In this document: piece by piece, positions 47,407-58,482 of the stretch
Position numbering within the stretch: position 1 is the first letter of the stretch
How the letters are laid out: each line of letters begins with the position of its first letter
NCBI GenBank assembly: GCA_030144725.1
Contig: JASKMD010000018.1
Location: forward strand, 736,096 to 800,095
Direction: 5' to 3'
DNA length: 64,000 nucleotides
From: Haematococcus lacustris
Taxonomy: Eukaryota > Chlorophyta > Chlorophyceae > Chlamydomonadales > Haematococcaceae
Notes under the pieces: generated by a model
Told to the model about the DNA's origin: nothing
Databases searched by the model: none
Seen by the model: only the letters and a program-made list of their open reading frames with translations
Translations under genes and position numbers: made by a program

Positions 47407-49513
47407 CTAGCTGCGGCTGAGGCTGTGCGCTGGCACAAAGAACATACGGCCGTAGCCCTCCCCATCCTCAAAGCTGGTCACAAAGACTGTGAAGATCTTG
47501 GTGGCATCAAACATATACCAATGCTGATCTCCATAGCCCTGGTGCATGCTGCCCATGGCTGACTGCTGCGGGCGGTCCTCAACAGGTGGAAGGGGGTCAG
47601 CCTGCCGCTGTGATGCACTGGCTGCGAGCCTCTGGGACTTCCTGGCGCCACCTGTGCTGGCTGCCCCCGCTGCTGCCTGCTCCACGCCACGCTTTGCTGA
47701 CCTGTGCTGCTGTGGCCCACCTATACCGCTAGGCCCAGCAGCCCCATCTGCATCCCCGTCTCCTGGTGGCTCTCCCCCCTGACCTCCTGCGTTAGCCGCT
47801 GCTCCAGCTCCTGCTGCCTGCTGTGGCCTGGGAACAGCCTGACCAGTTGCTGCCAAACATGAGGGGTGGGATGTAGGGCGGGTCAAGTAGATGCGGCTGA
47901 CTGCTAGGCGTAGGAACACCCCAGGCAGCTTGGGGTGCTCCAAACGAACCCAGAACTGCACAAGTGGCCCACTTGTCGTCATCGAGCCTGAACGGGATGC
48001 TGACCCAGGTGTTGTTGCGGGTTGAGGGGCGTTTGTACACACTGCTGAACACAATGGTGTCATTGCAGTCTGCCCGCTGGTAGTACCGCACTGGATACGG
48101 GGGTGCTGGGCCAGCAACCCGTGGAGCCTCCTTGGCGTCCTCCTCTGCCTCCCCTGGGGTTAAGACCTCACCGAACACCTGCTTGACGTGCCATGGGCGC
48201 CATGGGGTGGTCGCGTCGCTTTTCTGCAGATCCTGGACTGCCTTCATGCAGCCCCTCATCATGGCACCCGGGCTGTTCTGCAGTGGGCACTCTGCACTGC
48301 CCGCAGGCCTTGTAGTCCTGCTGTGCCTCCGGCTCAGCCCGGTCAAGCAGCCTCTTGCTGGCGTTATGCCCGGCCACCCACATGGCAATGTGGGCATCCA
48401 GCTGGGCTCCAGGAATGCCGCTGGTGGTGATGGACTTCAAGTCATGCAGGTCACGCTCGATCCAGAGCTCGCCAAACAAGTAAGTCCTGCCCACATTGCT
48501 CTCTTGCATGAACAGCCTGTGCACACCACAGCCATGATACCATGTTGATGCATGGTCTGCCTGCAGCATGCATGCATTGTTGATGGGTAAGGTTGGCCTG
48601 CATGCTACTGTTATAACTCTCACCTGCAGGCCGTTGTGTGGAGGTTTGGGCAGACTTGGTCAGTAGGCACAGACAGCTTGTCCTCGTTGTCTCCATGCGC
48701 AGCTGGAAGCTGAGGATCACGGCGGCAGCGCTCCAACCTGGCTGCATAGGTCCGCAGATGTGCATAGCCTGCCGCCATCCCCGCAGGTGTGGCGCTGTTC
48801 TCCGAGCCTGAATTGGGCAGACAAATACTCATTGTTAGGTATATGTTAGTCATCATGCAGTGGGACCGTGCCTGTAGATGCTGGTTTGTAAATTACCTGG
48901 TGTCAAGTAGTGCAGCATAGCGCCCTCCAAGGCTGTCCACATCCCACGGTAGGGCTCTGGCAAAAGGTTGCCCCGCAACACGATGGGTGAGAAGTGCACG
49001 AACCAGTGCTTGTAGTCCTCCATGCGCCATCCACTGCATGATGACATGGGCATTGCAGCACCAGTGCAATCATAAGCGTGTCATGACATGCACCTTGCAT
49101 TGTCAGCATCCTTGCCTGTCAGTCGTGATATGATTATGACATACTGCACTACATGCTTATGGCTTACGTGCGGTTGGCAAGGTCTCCCAGGCTCCGCCCC
49201 AAGTCCGATGGTGATTGAATGGCTGCTCCACGCTTCACTATCTCACGCCGCACATCAATGTGAAGGCCATCTGCACTCATGAACCACTCCAGCTCGTGCT
49301 TCAGCAAGCCATACATGAAGCTGTGGTACACAGGCACCAGGTGGGCGAACCGGGCGTCCAGGTGTTTTAGCAGCAGGGGCAGGAGGGGCTGGGCGTGGCA
49401 GCCCACCACCCTTGGGTCGCCTTGAGACCACCCATGGATGTAGGGGGCACCTCGGTCCATGATCTGCTCGTGGGTGAACTTCATGCGCACGTCATAGATG
49501 AGCACATACTCCT
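47407..49513 (-). pseudogene. C-terminal half of a Tnp2/Plavaka-like transposase
   Basis: Minus-strand exons read, in order: ~49513-49165 (GCHAQPLLPLL, then VPVYHSFMYGLLKHELEW, like the D/H.mH.l..Gl.k block of Tnp2-type transposases); ~49040-48898 (WRMEDYKHWFVHFSPIVL); ~48810-48630; ~48540 down (GELWIERDLHDLKS); then CNDTIVFSSVYKRPSTRNN and DDDKWAT; and a tail FWVRLEHPKLPGVFLRLAV...FFVPAHSLSRS with stop at 47407. The reading frame changes near 48290 and again near 47970 without obvious splice sites, suggesting indels. The stretch 47560-47830 is a disordered Ala/Gln/Gly insertion. The N-terminal half is not adjacent; the matching part lies at 55855-57302. Family assignment is by pattern recognition. 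Confidence 0.5.
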
Positions 49514-49575
49514 GCAGTCCGCCACCGCAAGCAAGGATGGTGTGTGCCTAGGGATCCTCGTGTCTGGTTTCAATA

Positions 49576-49885
49576 CACTCCTGGCAAATAAGGGCTGGCT
49601 GGCTCGGCAAACTTGCGAGTTGAGGTCTGAGACTTGGCATGTAGGCTGCTGTGACCTAGTGGAGGAGAAGACTCCCTTGGGCCAAAGTGAAATTCTTGGT
49701 CATTGCGGAGCTGCTGGACCAGTGGCTGAGCCCTCACCCCGAATTTGGCTAAGGGAGATGGCGCTAACTGACTGAAGCGACTTTTCGAAATTTCTGAGTA
49801 TGGGGAGTTGTCAGGCATCAGAATAGAAGCACAACCTAGTAGGTAGCATGTGCAAAGTCAAAGCCAGTAAGGAATGGGGGCCAGT
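49576..49885 (+). repeat. ~300-bp CACTC-starting direct repeat, copy A
   Basis: Starts CACTC.TGGCAAATAAGGGC and aligns over ~300 bases with 57525-57835 (shared blocks GGCTGGCTGG, CTTGGGCCAAAGTG, TTGGCTAAGGGAG, CAACCTAGTAGGT.GCATG). Both copies lie just upstream of a transposase half and just before a tandem array. It could be an internal 5' region of the transposase gene or an element end. Confidence 0.7.
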
Positions 49886-49888
49886 TTA

Positions 49889-50252
49889 CCGAAACCCTGC
49901 ACTAGGTTTATTCTCTCTTTTAGGCACAAGTAGCCTTTGAAACCTAGTGCAGGGTTTCAATTGTGCAAGGTTTCGCTAACCTAGTGCAGGGTTTCGTTGA
50001 CCTTGTGCAGGGTTTCGCTCAAAGCCTCGATTTCACCTAAGTCTACCCTGACCTTGTGCAAGGTTTCGCTAACCTAGTGCAGGGTTTCGTTGACCTTGTG
50101 CAGGGTCTCGCTCAAAGCCTCGATTTCACCTAAGTCAACCCTGACCTTGTGCAAGGTTTCGCTAACCTAGTGCAGGGTTTCGCCGACCTTGTGCAGGGTT
50201 TCGCCAACCTAGTACAGGGTTTCGCTGACCTTGTGCAGGGTCTCGCACTGCA
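49889..50252 (+). repeat. Tandem array (ACCTTGTGCAGGGTTTCGCT core)
   Basis: About 14 units of 20-22 bp, partly in a higher-order 110-bp repeat (49990-50100 and 50050-50160). It is the inverted counterpart of 53281-53700. Confidence 0.85.
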
Positions 50253-50379
50253 GAGTCAATTATCAATTGTGCATGTGACTTGCATGCAAGAGCGCGAAAA
50301 CTGACGGGCTTGGTATTGGGATCTGCGCTAGCTGCCACCAAGCATGCCGTTGGTGTGCCATGAGGTCGCGAGGCGCCAT

Positions 50380-52965
50380 GAGAGGAAACCATGTCGACCT
50401 CGCAAAGCCCGCAGTAATGCAGCAACACGCAACACGCGACACGTCCATCCCAAACTCAGCAGCAGCGACATCGACAGCGCCCAAATGCGCAGCCTCGCAG
50501 CCGGCCATGAAATGCGGGCCAGCTAGCCTTCGCAGCCATCAGTCGTCAGCCAAGAGGCCAGCATGCAGCTCGGTTTCGCAGCCATTAGCGATCAGCGAAA
50601 GGAATAGGGTATTTGTGATCAAGCACAGAGTTGTTGGCGAACGGCACACAGGTAGCTTGCAAAGGTGCGATGCATAGATGCGACTCTGAGGTGCGACCGC
50701 GAGGTTGGAGCGTGGCATGTGACATGTGCCATGTGTTGCTTGAGCAGGTTCGGTGCCAAGGCGCAGTGGCACCTTCCATCAGCCAGAAGCAGCAACCACA
50801 ACGGCAACAAGTAGCGGCAGCCAGGGCAAGCCAGGACAAGAGCAAAAGCGTACCCTCCTCCCTCCTCGCTCTTCCCTCCTCCCTCCTCTCTCCTCGCTCT
50901 TCCCTCCTCCCTCTTCCCTTCTCCCTCCTCCCTCCTCCCTACCACACTGCCCACCACCACCTGCCAGACCCCCCACTCCCCCTCTCCCTCCCCCTAAGGA
51001 ATGACCAAGGGACCGCATGGAGCAAGCAGTGAGTGGCTAGCCCCACGCACATCAGTGACCCCTTGTACCCAGCCTAACCGCTAGCACGCCCCTTGTTTGC
51101 TGCAGGTGTGGTGGTCAGCTCAGCAGCCAGAGCGGCAGCAAGGAGCAACAGGCCCCCTCCCCTCCCCCTCCCCTCCACTCCACTCCACTCTCCTTTCCCA
51201 TGCCTCTTCTCCCTCCTCCCCCTCACCTCCTCCCCCTCACCTCCTTCCCTCACACCCCCCTCCTCCTCCTCTCCCTCACCCATACCCAGGCCAGGAATGC
51301 ACATAGTAGGACAGGACCCAGGACCGGACAGTAGGACAGTAGGACAGTAGGACAGTAGGACAGGACCCAGGACATGACCCAGGACAGGAGTGCACACCCT
51401 CACCCTCACCCTTGGTGGCACCACCTGCCAGACCCACCACTCCCCAGGAGGCGCAACCAAGAGGAGCAGCCAAGAGGAGCAGCCAGGAGCGGTACCAAGG
51501 GGCAGCAGCTAGGAGCGGCAGCTAGGAGTGGCAGCCAGGAGGCATGGGCAAGGCAAGTGGTTGGCCAAGGCCAAGAGGCCCATGCCCCCCACAGCCAGGA
51601 GGCACAGCCAGGAGGGAGGAGCAGCAGCCAACAAGGAGGCAGCAAGGAGTCAGCAATGGCACATGGAGATAACAGTGAGTGGCCAGCCCCTTGCACATCA
51701 GTGGCCCCCATTGCGCAGCCTTACCGTGAGCACGCCCCTTGTTGCTTGCAGGTGTGACGGTCACACGCCCACCCCTTGCCCACCCCACCCCTCCCCTACC
51801 CCACCCCTCCCCTCCCCTCCCCTCCCCTCCCCTCCCCTCCCCTCCCCTCCCCTCCCCTCCCCTCCCCTCCCCTCCCCTCCCCTCCCCTCCCCTCCCCTCC
51901 CCTCCCCTCCCCTCCCCTCCCCTCCCCTCCCCTCCCCTCCCCTCCCCTCCCCTCCCCTCCCCTCCCCTCCCCTCCCCTCCCCTCCCCTCCCCTCCCCTCC
52001 CCTCCCCTCCCCTGGAGCCATGAGCAGTAAGCAAGAGCAACAGCCAAGAGCAGCAGGTAGGAGGCGCTTGGAGCGCCAGCCAGGACTTCCGGGAAGTGCA
52101 CATGCTTTGGTGGTGTCAGCCTAGCATGCCCAGTTCTGGTCATGCATGTCCTTGTTCATTAGCTTGCTAGCAAATGTTTGCGTGCAGATGTCGACAGCTG
52201 GAGCATGACAGGTGTAGCAAGGGTGTAAGTGGCCAGCCCCTGCACATGAGTGGTCCCCAATGCCCAGCCTAAATGCAAGGTTGCCTCTTGTTGGTTGTAG
52301 GTTTGATGGTCGAACTCCTGCCCATTGCCCCCTTGCCCCTTCCCCCTTACCTCCCCCGTCTCACCTTGCAGCCTTCCCTCCCCCGTCTCACCTTCCCTAC
52401 CCCACGTAGCAGCCCTTGGCGTAGCATTCTGGAACAGGCAACCTGGAGCGAGCAGCCTGGGGCGGGCAGCCTGGGGCGGGCAGCCTGGAGCGGGCAGCCA
52501 GGCGCTGGCAGCATCAGACATACAACCACTCCCTACCCCCCTTCAGCCCAGCCCTGCCCAGCCCAGCCCAGCTTGGAGGTTAACAACCCAGCCCAGCCTG
52601 GAGCCCATCCCAGCCTAATTAGAGGTGTTAGCCCATAGCAAACATGGCCCAACAGCCAGGAGTTGGGTGCTATGGGGCAGTAACCGCCAGCCCACCCCTT
52701 GTTGTTGAAGGTTTGACGGTAACCCTCATGCCTTTTGGCCCCTTCCTCCTTCCCTCTCCTGTCCCACCACCACCACCACCACCTCCCAGGCCATCACTAC
52801 AAGGCAGCAGCCGGGCAACAGCCCTTCCCTTATCCCAAGCAATGACACAGCTGCCACAGGTGTGGCAAGGCATGTGTAGCAGTGAGTCATCTGCCATGTG
52901 TCATGAGGTGCATGGCTTCGTTAGCCATGTGTTTGTTGCTGTTCGTCGTAAGTGTATAGTTTGAA
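50380..52965 (+). CDS. Pro/Gln/Arg-rich plus-strand module of the element, copy 1 (function unknown)
   Basis: Not recognised. The sequence looks like small exons rich in Gln, Arg, Ser and Pro (for example SISQKQQPQRQQVAAARA near 50780, SSKQEQQPRAAGRRRLERQ near 52025) joined by short introns, three of them near-copies of one another. Exon borders match a second module at 59083-60330 (the RRRLERQPGL exon and its intron, then the [13 protein letters not shown] exon). No start codon or stop can be fixed and no domain is visible. It may be an accessory gene of the transposon or decayed repeats. Confidence 0.3.
51029..51105 (+). repeat. Reiterated intron-like unit, copy 1
   Basis: 77 bases: GTGAGTGGCTAGCCCC, then GCACATCAGTGACCCC, then CCTTGTTTGCTGCAG. 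Has donor and acceptor consensus at its exact ends and repeats at 51675, 52225, 59946 and 63592. Confidence 0.7.
51675..51751 (+). repeat. Reiterated intron-like unit, copy 2
   Basis: 77 bases, GTGAGTGGCCAGCCCC...CCTTGTTGCTTGCAG; the following exon starts GTGTGACGGTCACAC. Confidence 0.7.
51790..52014 (+). repeat. (CCCCT)n pentamer array, about 43 copies
   Basis: Pure CCCCT repeat. The Pro-Ser-Pro-Leu and Gly-Glu-Arg polymers predicted over it are artefacts or, at most, low-complexity coding. Confidence 0.95.
52225..52300 (+). repeat. Reiterated intron-like unit, copy 3
   Basis: 76 bases, GTAAGTGGCCAGCCCCTG...CTCTTGTTGGTTGTAG, with an exon starting GTTTGATGGTC after it. Confidence 0.7.
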
Positions 52966-53280
52966 TAGCCATTAGTCAACTGGTATGAGATGAGCAATGC
53001 ATGGCGTGTGTAGCAGTGTGTCAGTTGCAGGGCATGAGATGAGAGGTGCATGGCGGGTGCACCCCTGAGTCTAGTGGCTTGTGTCATGTGGTGCATGCCT
53101 GGCAGCACCAGTTTCAGTGTGCAAACAGCAGTTGTTAGCCATGAGTCAGTTTGTGTGCTAGGCATGACTCTAATGGTGATGCCGTATGATGTTACATTGA
53201 TGTAGGAGGCCACATGAGGCAGCAGATGTCAGCAGGCATGTAGGTTGTAAGCCAATGCTGACTATACACTCATGCTTTGA

Positions 53281-53700
53281 TACCCTGTGCACGGTCTATG
53301 AAACCCTGCACTAGGTCTTTGAAACCTTGTGCAAGGTCAGCGAAACCGTGCACACGGTCAGAAACGCATAGGAACTGAGCCACACCAAACCCTGTGCACG
53401 GTCTATGAAACCCTGCACTTCGTCTATGAAACCCTGCACTAGGTCTTTGAAACCTTGTGCAAGGTCAGCGAAACCGTGCACACGGTCAGAAACGCCTTGG
53501 AACTGAGCCACACCAAACCTTGTGCACGGTCTATGAAACCCTGTGCACGGTCTTCGAAACCCTGTGCACGGTCAGCGAAACCTTGCACACGGTTCTTGAA
53601 ACGCTGCACAGGGTCAGGAACTGGCTTGACGGCCACCTAGGGGCTGAGCCAGTTGAAACCCTGTGCACGGTTTAGCGAAACCCTGCACAAGGTTCTGCAC
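53281..53700 (+). repeat. Tandem array (GAAACCCTGTGCACGGTC core)
   Basis: About 19 units of ~19-21 bp, with a larger ~120-bp duplication (53281-53395 against 53400-53515). Inverted in sense to 49889-50252. Confidence 0.85.
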
Positions 53701-53729
53701 CTTCAGCTAAAGGCCGATTACAGCTCAAC

Positions 53730-53860
53730 CACATCGATTAAAATCATGAAACATATGGCGATGGGACGGCCTTTGAAAGGGCTATCTGCAGTAGGTCACC
53801 CCTCTCATTGAACCACCACGTAAGGGACATTTGACTTTGCGGCGTGCCTGGTGAGAGTTG
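53730..53860 (-). repeat. Internal element end related to the terminal inverted repeats
   Basis: On the minus strand it reads TGTCCCTTACG...GGTTCAATGAGAGGGGTGAC...GCAGATAGCCCTTTCAAAGGCCGTCCCATCGCC. It shares the GCAGATAGCCC and GGCCG..YCATCGCC blocks with the outer repeats and the TGTCCCTTA and GGTTCAATG.GAGGGGTGACC blocks with 55738. Confidence 0.6.
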
Positions 53861-54146
53861 AGTTGTCATTTTAACGCGGAACGCCTTATCTTTGCGTTGC
53901 GCTTGCGCCTGCGCGCCCGAGCTGCTGGCACCCACGGTGACCGGCAGTCTGCCAGGCACGCGAACGGTTCCGCTCTGCGCGATGGGCCTTTCAAGTGCTG
54001 CCTAACAACACCCACAACGCGGGATGCAGAGTTCTCCGCTGTGGTACACTGCGGTACACTTTACGCATGGAGCCCAATTTTCTCAACGTCTTACACAGCC
54101 AGCTCAATCCCACTCTGCCTGCCCATTGAGATGCTCCAGTACCATG

Positions 54147-54265
54147 TACCGTCCATGAGCAGCCATCCATGAGCAGCCGTCCATGAGCAGCCGTCCATGA
54201 GCAGCCATGAGCGTCCATGAGCGTCCATGAGCAGCCGTCCATGAGCAGCCGTCCATGAGCAGCTG
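54147..54265 (+). repeat. 14-bp tandem repeat (CATGAGCAGCCGTC)
   Basis: About nine units with short deletions, in the spacer between two element ends. A 17-bp repeat TACACTTTACACTGCGG follows at 54519-54578 and a GGGGCT run at 54590-54612. Confidence 0.85.
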
Positions 54266-55068
54266 CACTCTATCGAGCAGTAAGCATGCCACCCTCTGTT
54301 TTGTGGTGGGACACTGCTGCATGGCTTGTTGCACAGCCACCGGCAGCTGGGGGCTGGTGAGCACTCTGTCCAACAGCTGAGCCTGCTGGTCTGCTGAGCC
54401 ACATCGCTCAAACACTTCCATCACCTCCTGACCCATGCGCTCAGTGTGCTTGTCACGGGGGCCTGTTGCTGATCCGCGCTTCCTACGCTTACACGGCTCC
54501 TGCTGCAAGGGTGCGGGGGTACACTTTACACTGCGGTACACTTTACACTGCGGTACACTTTACACTGCGGTACACTTTGCGATGGGCTGGGGCTGGGGCT
54601 GGGGCTGGGGCTGCTGGGCTGGAATAGTGGCTGCATGGAGGCTGATGGCATGCTGTCAGCCGGCGTATTGACCCCCTGCTGCAAGGGTGCGGGGGTGCTG
54701 GGACCCTGCTCCTCAGGTAATGGTGCCAACGGGGATGACGAGAAGGGCCTGCAGCACATCAGGGCAGGGCAGGTAGCATGCAGGTAGCGGTACCTTCAGC
54801 TGTACCTTCAGCTTCACAAGTGCCTCATCCATTGTCCCCACTCTGAGCCCCACCCCCTGCCCCTGCCACTCACCCTGCCCCTCCCTCCCTTATTACCTGG
54901 GTTGCATGATGTGCTGCAGCGCAAACTCCAGTCGGCCAAGCTGCGCCTCAGCATCTTGCAGTGTTGACAACTGTAGCGTCACCTTGCTATCAGGCTGTGA
55001 CCGCAGAAGGCGCAACAGTGCGGGTACTTGCTGTATCTGCTGGAGAACTTCAGCAGCAATTGCCCTGC
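54247..55068 (-). CDS. Unrecognised minus-strand coding remnants in the element spacer
   Basis: An exon at ~55068-54900 reads as AIAAEVLQQIQQVPALLRLL...LEFALQHIMQ, flanked by CTGCAG and AG|GTAATA splice-like sites. A second at ~54750 down gives a Pro/Ser-rich segment; from ~54510 another frame gives EPCKRRKRGSATGPRDK (nuclear-localisation-like) and a helical GQEVMEVFERCGSADQQAQL. The frame joining the last two is broken by the 17-bp repeats. No known family recognised; it could be a second transposon-encoded protein. Confidence 0.35.
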
Positions 55069-55737
55069 AGCCAAAGGACCAAAGGAGCATAGCGAAGGTC
55101 AGGCTATGGCCATAGCCTGGGCAAGGCTGGTGCAAGGCAGGGCTGATGCAGGTCAGGGCTGAGGAGTGGATTTGGAGTCAGGGCTGAGGAGTGGATTTGG
55201 TGGGATTTGGAGGACAAGCCCATACCTGCAGGCATGTGCACACGCCAGCTTCTAAAACCCCTCTTGACAATTGTCAACAATAGATGAGAACTTGGCAGGG
55301 GGTCCCTAGCTAAGTTCCCTAGCCAGTGACGCAGGGTTGGAGAGTTACCTTGAGTTGCACGGTTGTCAGCCGGGCATCGGCAGAGTGAGCAACATGGAGG
55401 AGTGTTAACCCACCTTTTGGAGCCTAATCCACAAGGGATTGATGCAGCTGCCACTGCTATGCTCGCGCCGTGGTCTCCTCCTAGTTTCAGAGCCCCTGAG
55501 CCAGCGCATGTTGGTCACGATGTTGGACATGAGGTCGGGCTCATCGCACATCGCGCACTATCCATCGCGTTAAAAAGGGACTTACTGCTACTGGGTCAAC
55601 GTACATCAAGTCCGCAGGCTTGGTAGGGTCGGATACCCGGCAACATGCCCTACCGGCTCAGCGTATGCCTCGGCGCAGCCGCATTCCGACGCTTCAATCC
55701 GCGTGTAAACCCGTGCAAAGATGAGTCCGGAAAAGCC

Positions 55738-55850
55738 GTTGTCCCTTATCGTTAGGGGGGTTGGTGGTTCAATGGGAGGGGTGACCAGTACCCCTTAACT
55801 AAAATCGCCGACTCGGCCTTATTCTCCACGAGTGTAGCACATGTTGTCGA
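55738..55850 (+). repeat. Internal element end in inverted orientation
   Basis: TGTCCCTTATCG...GGTTCAATGGGAGGGGTGACC...AAATCGCCGACTCGGCC. It is inverted relative to the end at 53730-53860 and lacks an adjoining tandem array. Confidence 0.5.
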
Positions 55851-55854
55851 GTGT

Positions 55855-57302
55855 GTCAAGTGTTCCACACCTCCCGGTTGGAGCCTGGTAGGGTCTGCAG
55901 CGTTGGCGAGTCGTAGCCAAGGGGCGCCTTCTCTGTAGGGGGGTTGGGGGGCTTGCTGATGTTGCAGTTGTAGCACATCTTCAGGGCGCTGTGGCCCATG
56001 CCCCTGGTCAAGGTGGCTCTACATGCACACAAGCACGCAATTGTTGCCTTAATGGGTGTCATATGTTTGTGGATGGTACATGGCAGGGTACAAGTTGTAT
56101 AGGGATAGATTGGATTGGGAGGTGGTGGAATGAACTGTAGGTGCATGTTGTTGGCCCTTGTCACACTCACGTGGCTGGGGTATCAGCGATCGATACCACT
56201 GGGACTCCATGGATGCGGACAGGCTCAACACGGGCGGGAGCCACACCATCGACGCCTGGGCCTGGGTGTGGCTCCACTATCACACCCAGGTCACCCGGGC
56301 CCTCGATGTGCTTACTGACTTCCTGGCAGATGGCTTTCATGTAGCCTGTCAGGTGAGACTGGTGCTTCCCCCCGTTGATGACGGCCAGCACTGAGCTGCA
56401 CGCCCGCTTGCCGCACACCTCAGCCGGCACATCCAGCAGCCTCAACATGATCACACCCACTGACCAGGTGCCGTTCTTGCCCATGGTCATCCAGTCAACC
56501 CCAAAACCTCTGGTAGCTTGGGCTGCATCTCTCGCCATGCAGGGCCTGTCAAACATCAACATCATGGTATGGTGTATATCACTGTACTAATCACCTGGCT
56601 ATGCTGTGAATTCTATGCCAAGGTCAACCCATGCCTACTCACTTGCCCGGAAAGAGCCAGGAGGTGGGTCCACGCCCCGAGCTCGCCTGAACCAGGTCAT
56701 CACGTCCTTGCGCTCCATGATGTTCTTCACCACTGTGTCCCAGCCGAACAGAGACATGCTCCACCGAGGCTTCAAGGTGATCTCCTGTGGGCTCCCTGTA
56801 ACCAAGCAAGGGACAGCATACAACACATGTATACCTCTACAAGTGTCTTTAGAGATTGACCATGCCCATGTAGATTGGTTTCACCTTTTTTCTTGTTCTC
56901 AAAGAAGCGAGGCGTCTCACAGTAGTCACACTTGTCATCCTTGTGGGCGAGCCACTCAGACCTACCATGCATGCATGCACATGAAGGCAACCTTGACCCC
57001 AACAAACACCATGTGATTTGCGCCGTGCATGCATTGCCTAATCCACACCCTTTCCCCTGACCTCACCGTCGTATCTTCGGGTAGGTGAAGCCTGGGCAGT
57101 ACTTGTTGTTGGCCTTCTTGTCCTTGCCCGAGTTGCACACGTGCACCTCATACTCATTTGCACACTGGACGCCCTGCAAACTCATCAGCTGGTAGAAGCT
57201 GGTGATGAGGTTGAGATCAGGCTGGTGTGCAAGTAGCGCACGGAGTAGCTTCAACACCCCCTTCATCTGCTCATTGGTCAGCTTCATGTCCAGAAGCAAC
57301 AT
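55855..57302 (-). CDS. N-terminal half of a Tnp2/Plavaka-like transposase (zinc-binding region and first DDE-like block)
   Basis: Minus-strand exons: 57302-57067 (YEVHVCNSGKDKKANNKYC), 56961-56885 (HKDDKCDYCETPRFF), 56795-56643 (LKPRWSMSLFGWDTVV), ~56560-56171 (FGVDWMTMGKNGTWSVGV, then LLDVPAEVCGK, then VSIADTPAT), 56018-55855 (RGMGHSALKMCYNC, then a stop). The order Cys/His cluster, DW..., S.Gvi.L....P...R, DTPA, G.GHsA...C..C is the order in Tnp2 and Plavaka transposases, where the acidic residues belong to an RNase H-like catalytic core. The C-terminal half, expected next, is at 47407-49513. The frame ends in a stop at 55855. The exon 3-4 junction phase does not close with GT-AG sites. Confidence 0.55.
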
Positions 57303-57524
57303 TTCGCAACATCACGGACATCTCAAAACTTGTATCAGGCCAATGTCGACATCAGAGGAGGCGATGCAGCGAAGCTTGACCCCATACTGGCCACGTTTCG
57401 GCGTGCCGAACAAAGTAGGTATGCATATGCATCGAATGAGGCTGTGGGTTGGTGTTGAAACCACGACATACACTCATGACATGTAGGCAGCAACGGCCTT
57501 GGCCCCCATGTCAGACCGGGTTAA

Positions 57525-57835
57525 CACTCGTGCAAATTAAGGCCTGGCTGGCTTGAAAAACCTGAGAGTTGGGGTTTGAAACTTGGTATGTGGGCTGCTG
57601 TGACCTAGGGGATGACAAGACTCTCTTGGGCCAAAGTGTAATTCTCACTCGGTGTCGAGTTGCTGGGCCAGGTGTGGGGCTGAGACCCTGATTTTGGCTA
57701 AGGGAGTTGGCACCGTGTGACCAAAGTGACTTTCCATTAAATGTGAGTATGAGCGATTGTAGAGGGTGGTTACAGCTGCCCAACCTAGTAGGTGGCATGC
57801 AAAACGTCCAAGCCAGTGATGAGCTATGGCCCGTG
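57525..57835 (+). repeat. ~300-bp CACTC-starting direct repeat, copy B
   Basis: Starts CACTCGTGCAAATTAAGGCC, close to the first 20 bases of the outer inverted repeats, then follows copy A at 49576 rather than the outer repeats. Confidence 0.7.
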
Positions 57836-57837
57836 TC

Positions 57838-58482
57838 CTAGGACCCTGCGCCGGGTCCTAGCGTCACCATGGTCGCAGGACCCGGTGCAGGGTCCTGGCG
57901 ACCCTGTGCAGGGTCCTACTGACAAGACCTTGTTAGGCATCCTTACGGCCTTGTGTGCCAGGACCCTGTTGGGCTTCCTGCAGACCCTGTTCTTGGTCCT
58001 GCAGACCCTGTTTGGCCTCTTTCCAACCCTTGGTGCCAGGACCCTGTGCAGGGTCCTACGACCATGATGACCCTAGGACCCTGTGCCGGGTCCTACTGAC
58101 CCTGTGCAGGGTCCTGGAAACCCTGTGCAGGGTCCTGCTGACCCTGTGTGCCAGGACCCTGTGCAGGGTCCTACGACCATGGTGACCCTAGGACCCTGTG
58201 CAGGGTCCTGAAAACCCTGTGCAGGGTCCTGCTGACCCTGTGTGCCAGGACCCTGTGCAGGGTCCTATGACCATGGTGACCCTAGGACCCTGTGCCGGGT
58301 CCTACTGACCCTGTGCAGGGTCCTGGAAACCCTGTGCAGGGTCCTGCTGACCCTGTGTGCCAGGACCCTGTGCAGGGTCCTACGACCATGGTGACCCTAG
58401 GACCCTGTGCAGGGTCCTGAAAACCCTGTGCAGGGTCCTGTTGACCCTGTGTGCTAGGACCCTGTGCAGGGTCCTACCGACC
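57838..58482 (+). repeat. Tandem array of AGGACCCTGTGCAGGGTCCT palindromes
   Basis: About 24 cores of a 20-bp near-perfect palindrome separated by short spacers, with a higher-order ~190-bp period (58060-58250 against 58250-58440). Confidence 0.9.

Noticed and set aside
51528..52143. Long Pro-Ser and Gly-Glu-Arg frames
   Set aside because: Stop-free reading of the (CCCCT)n array.
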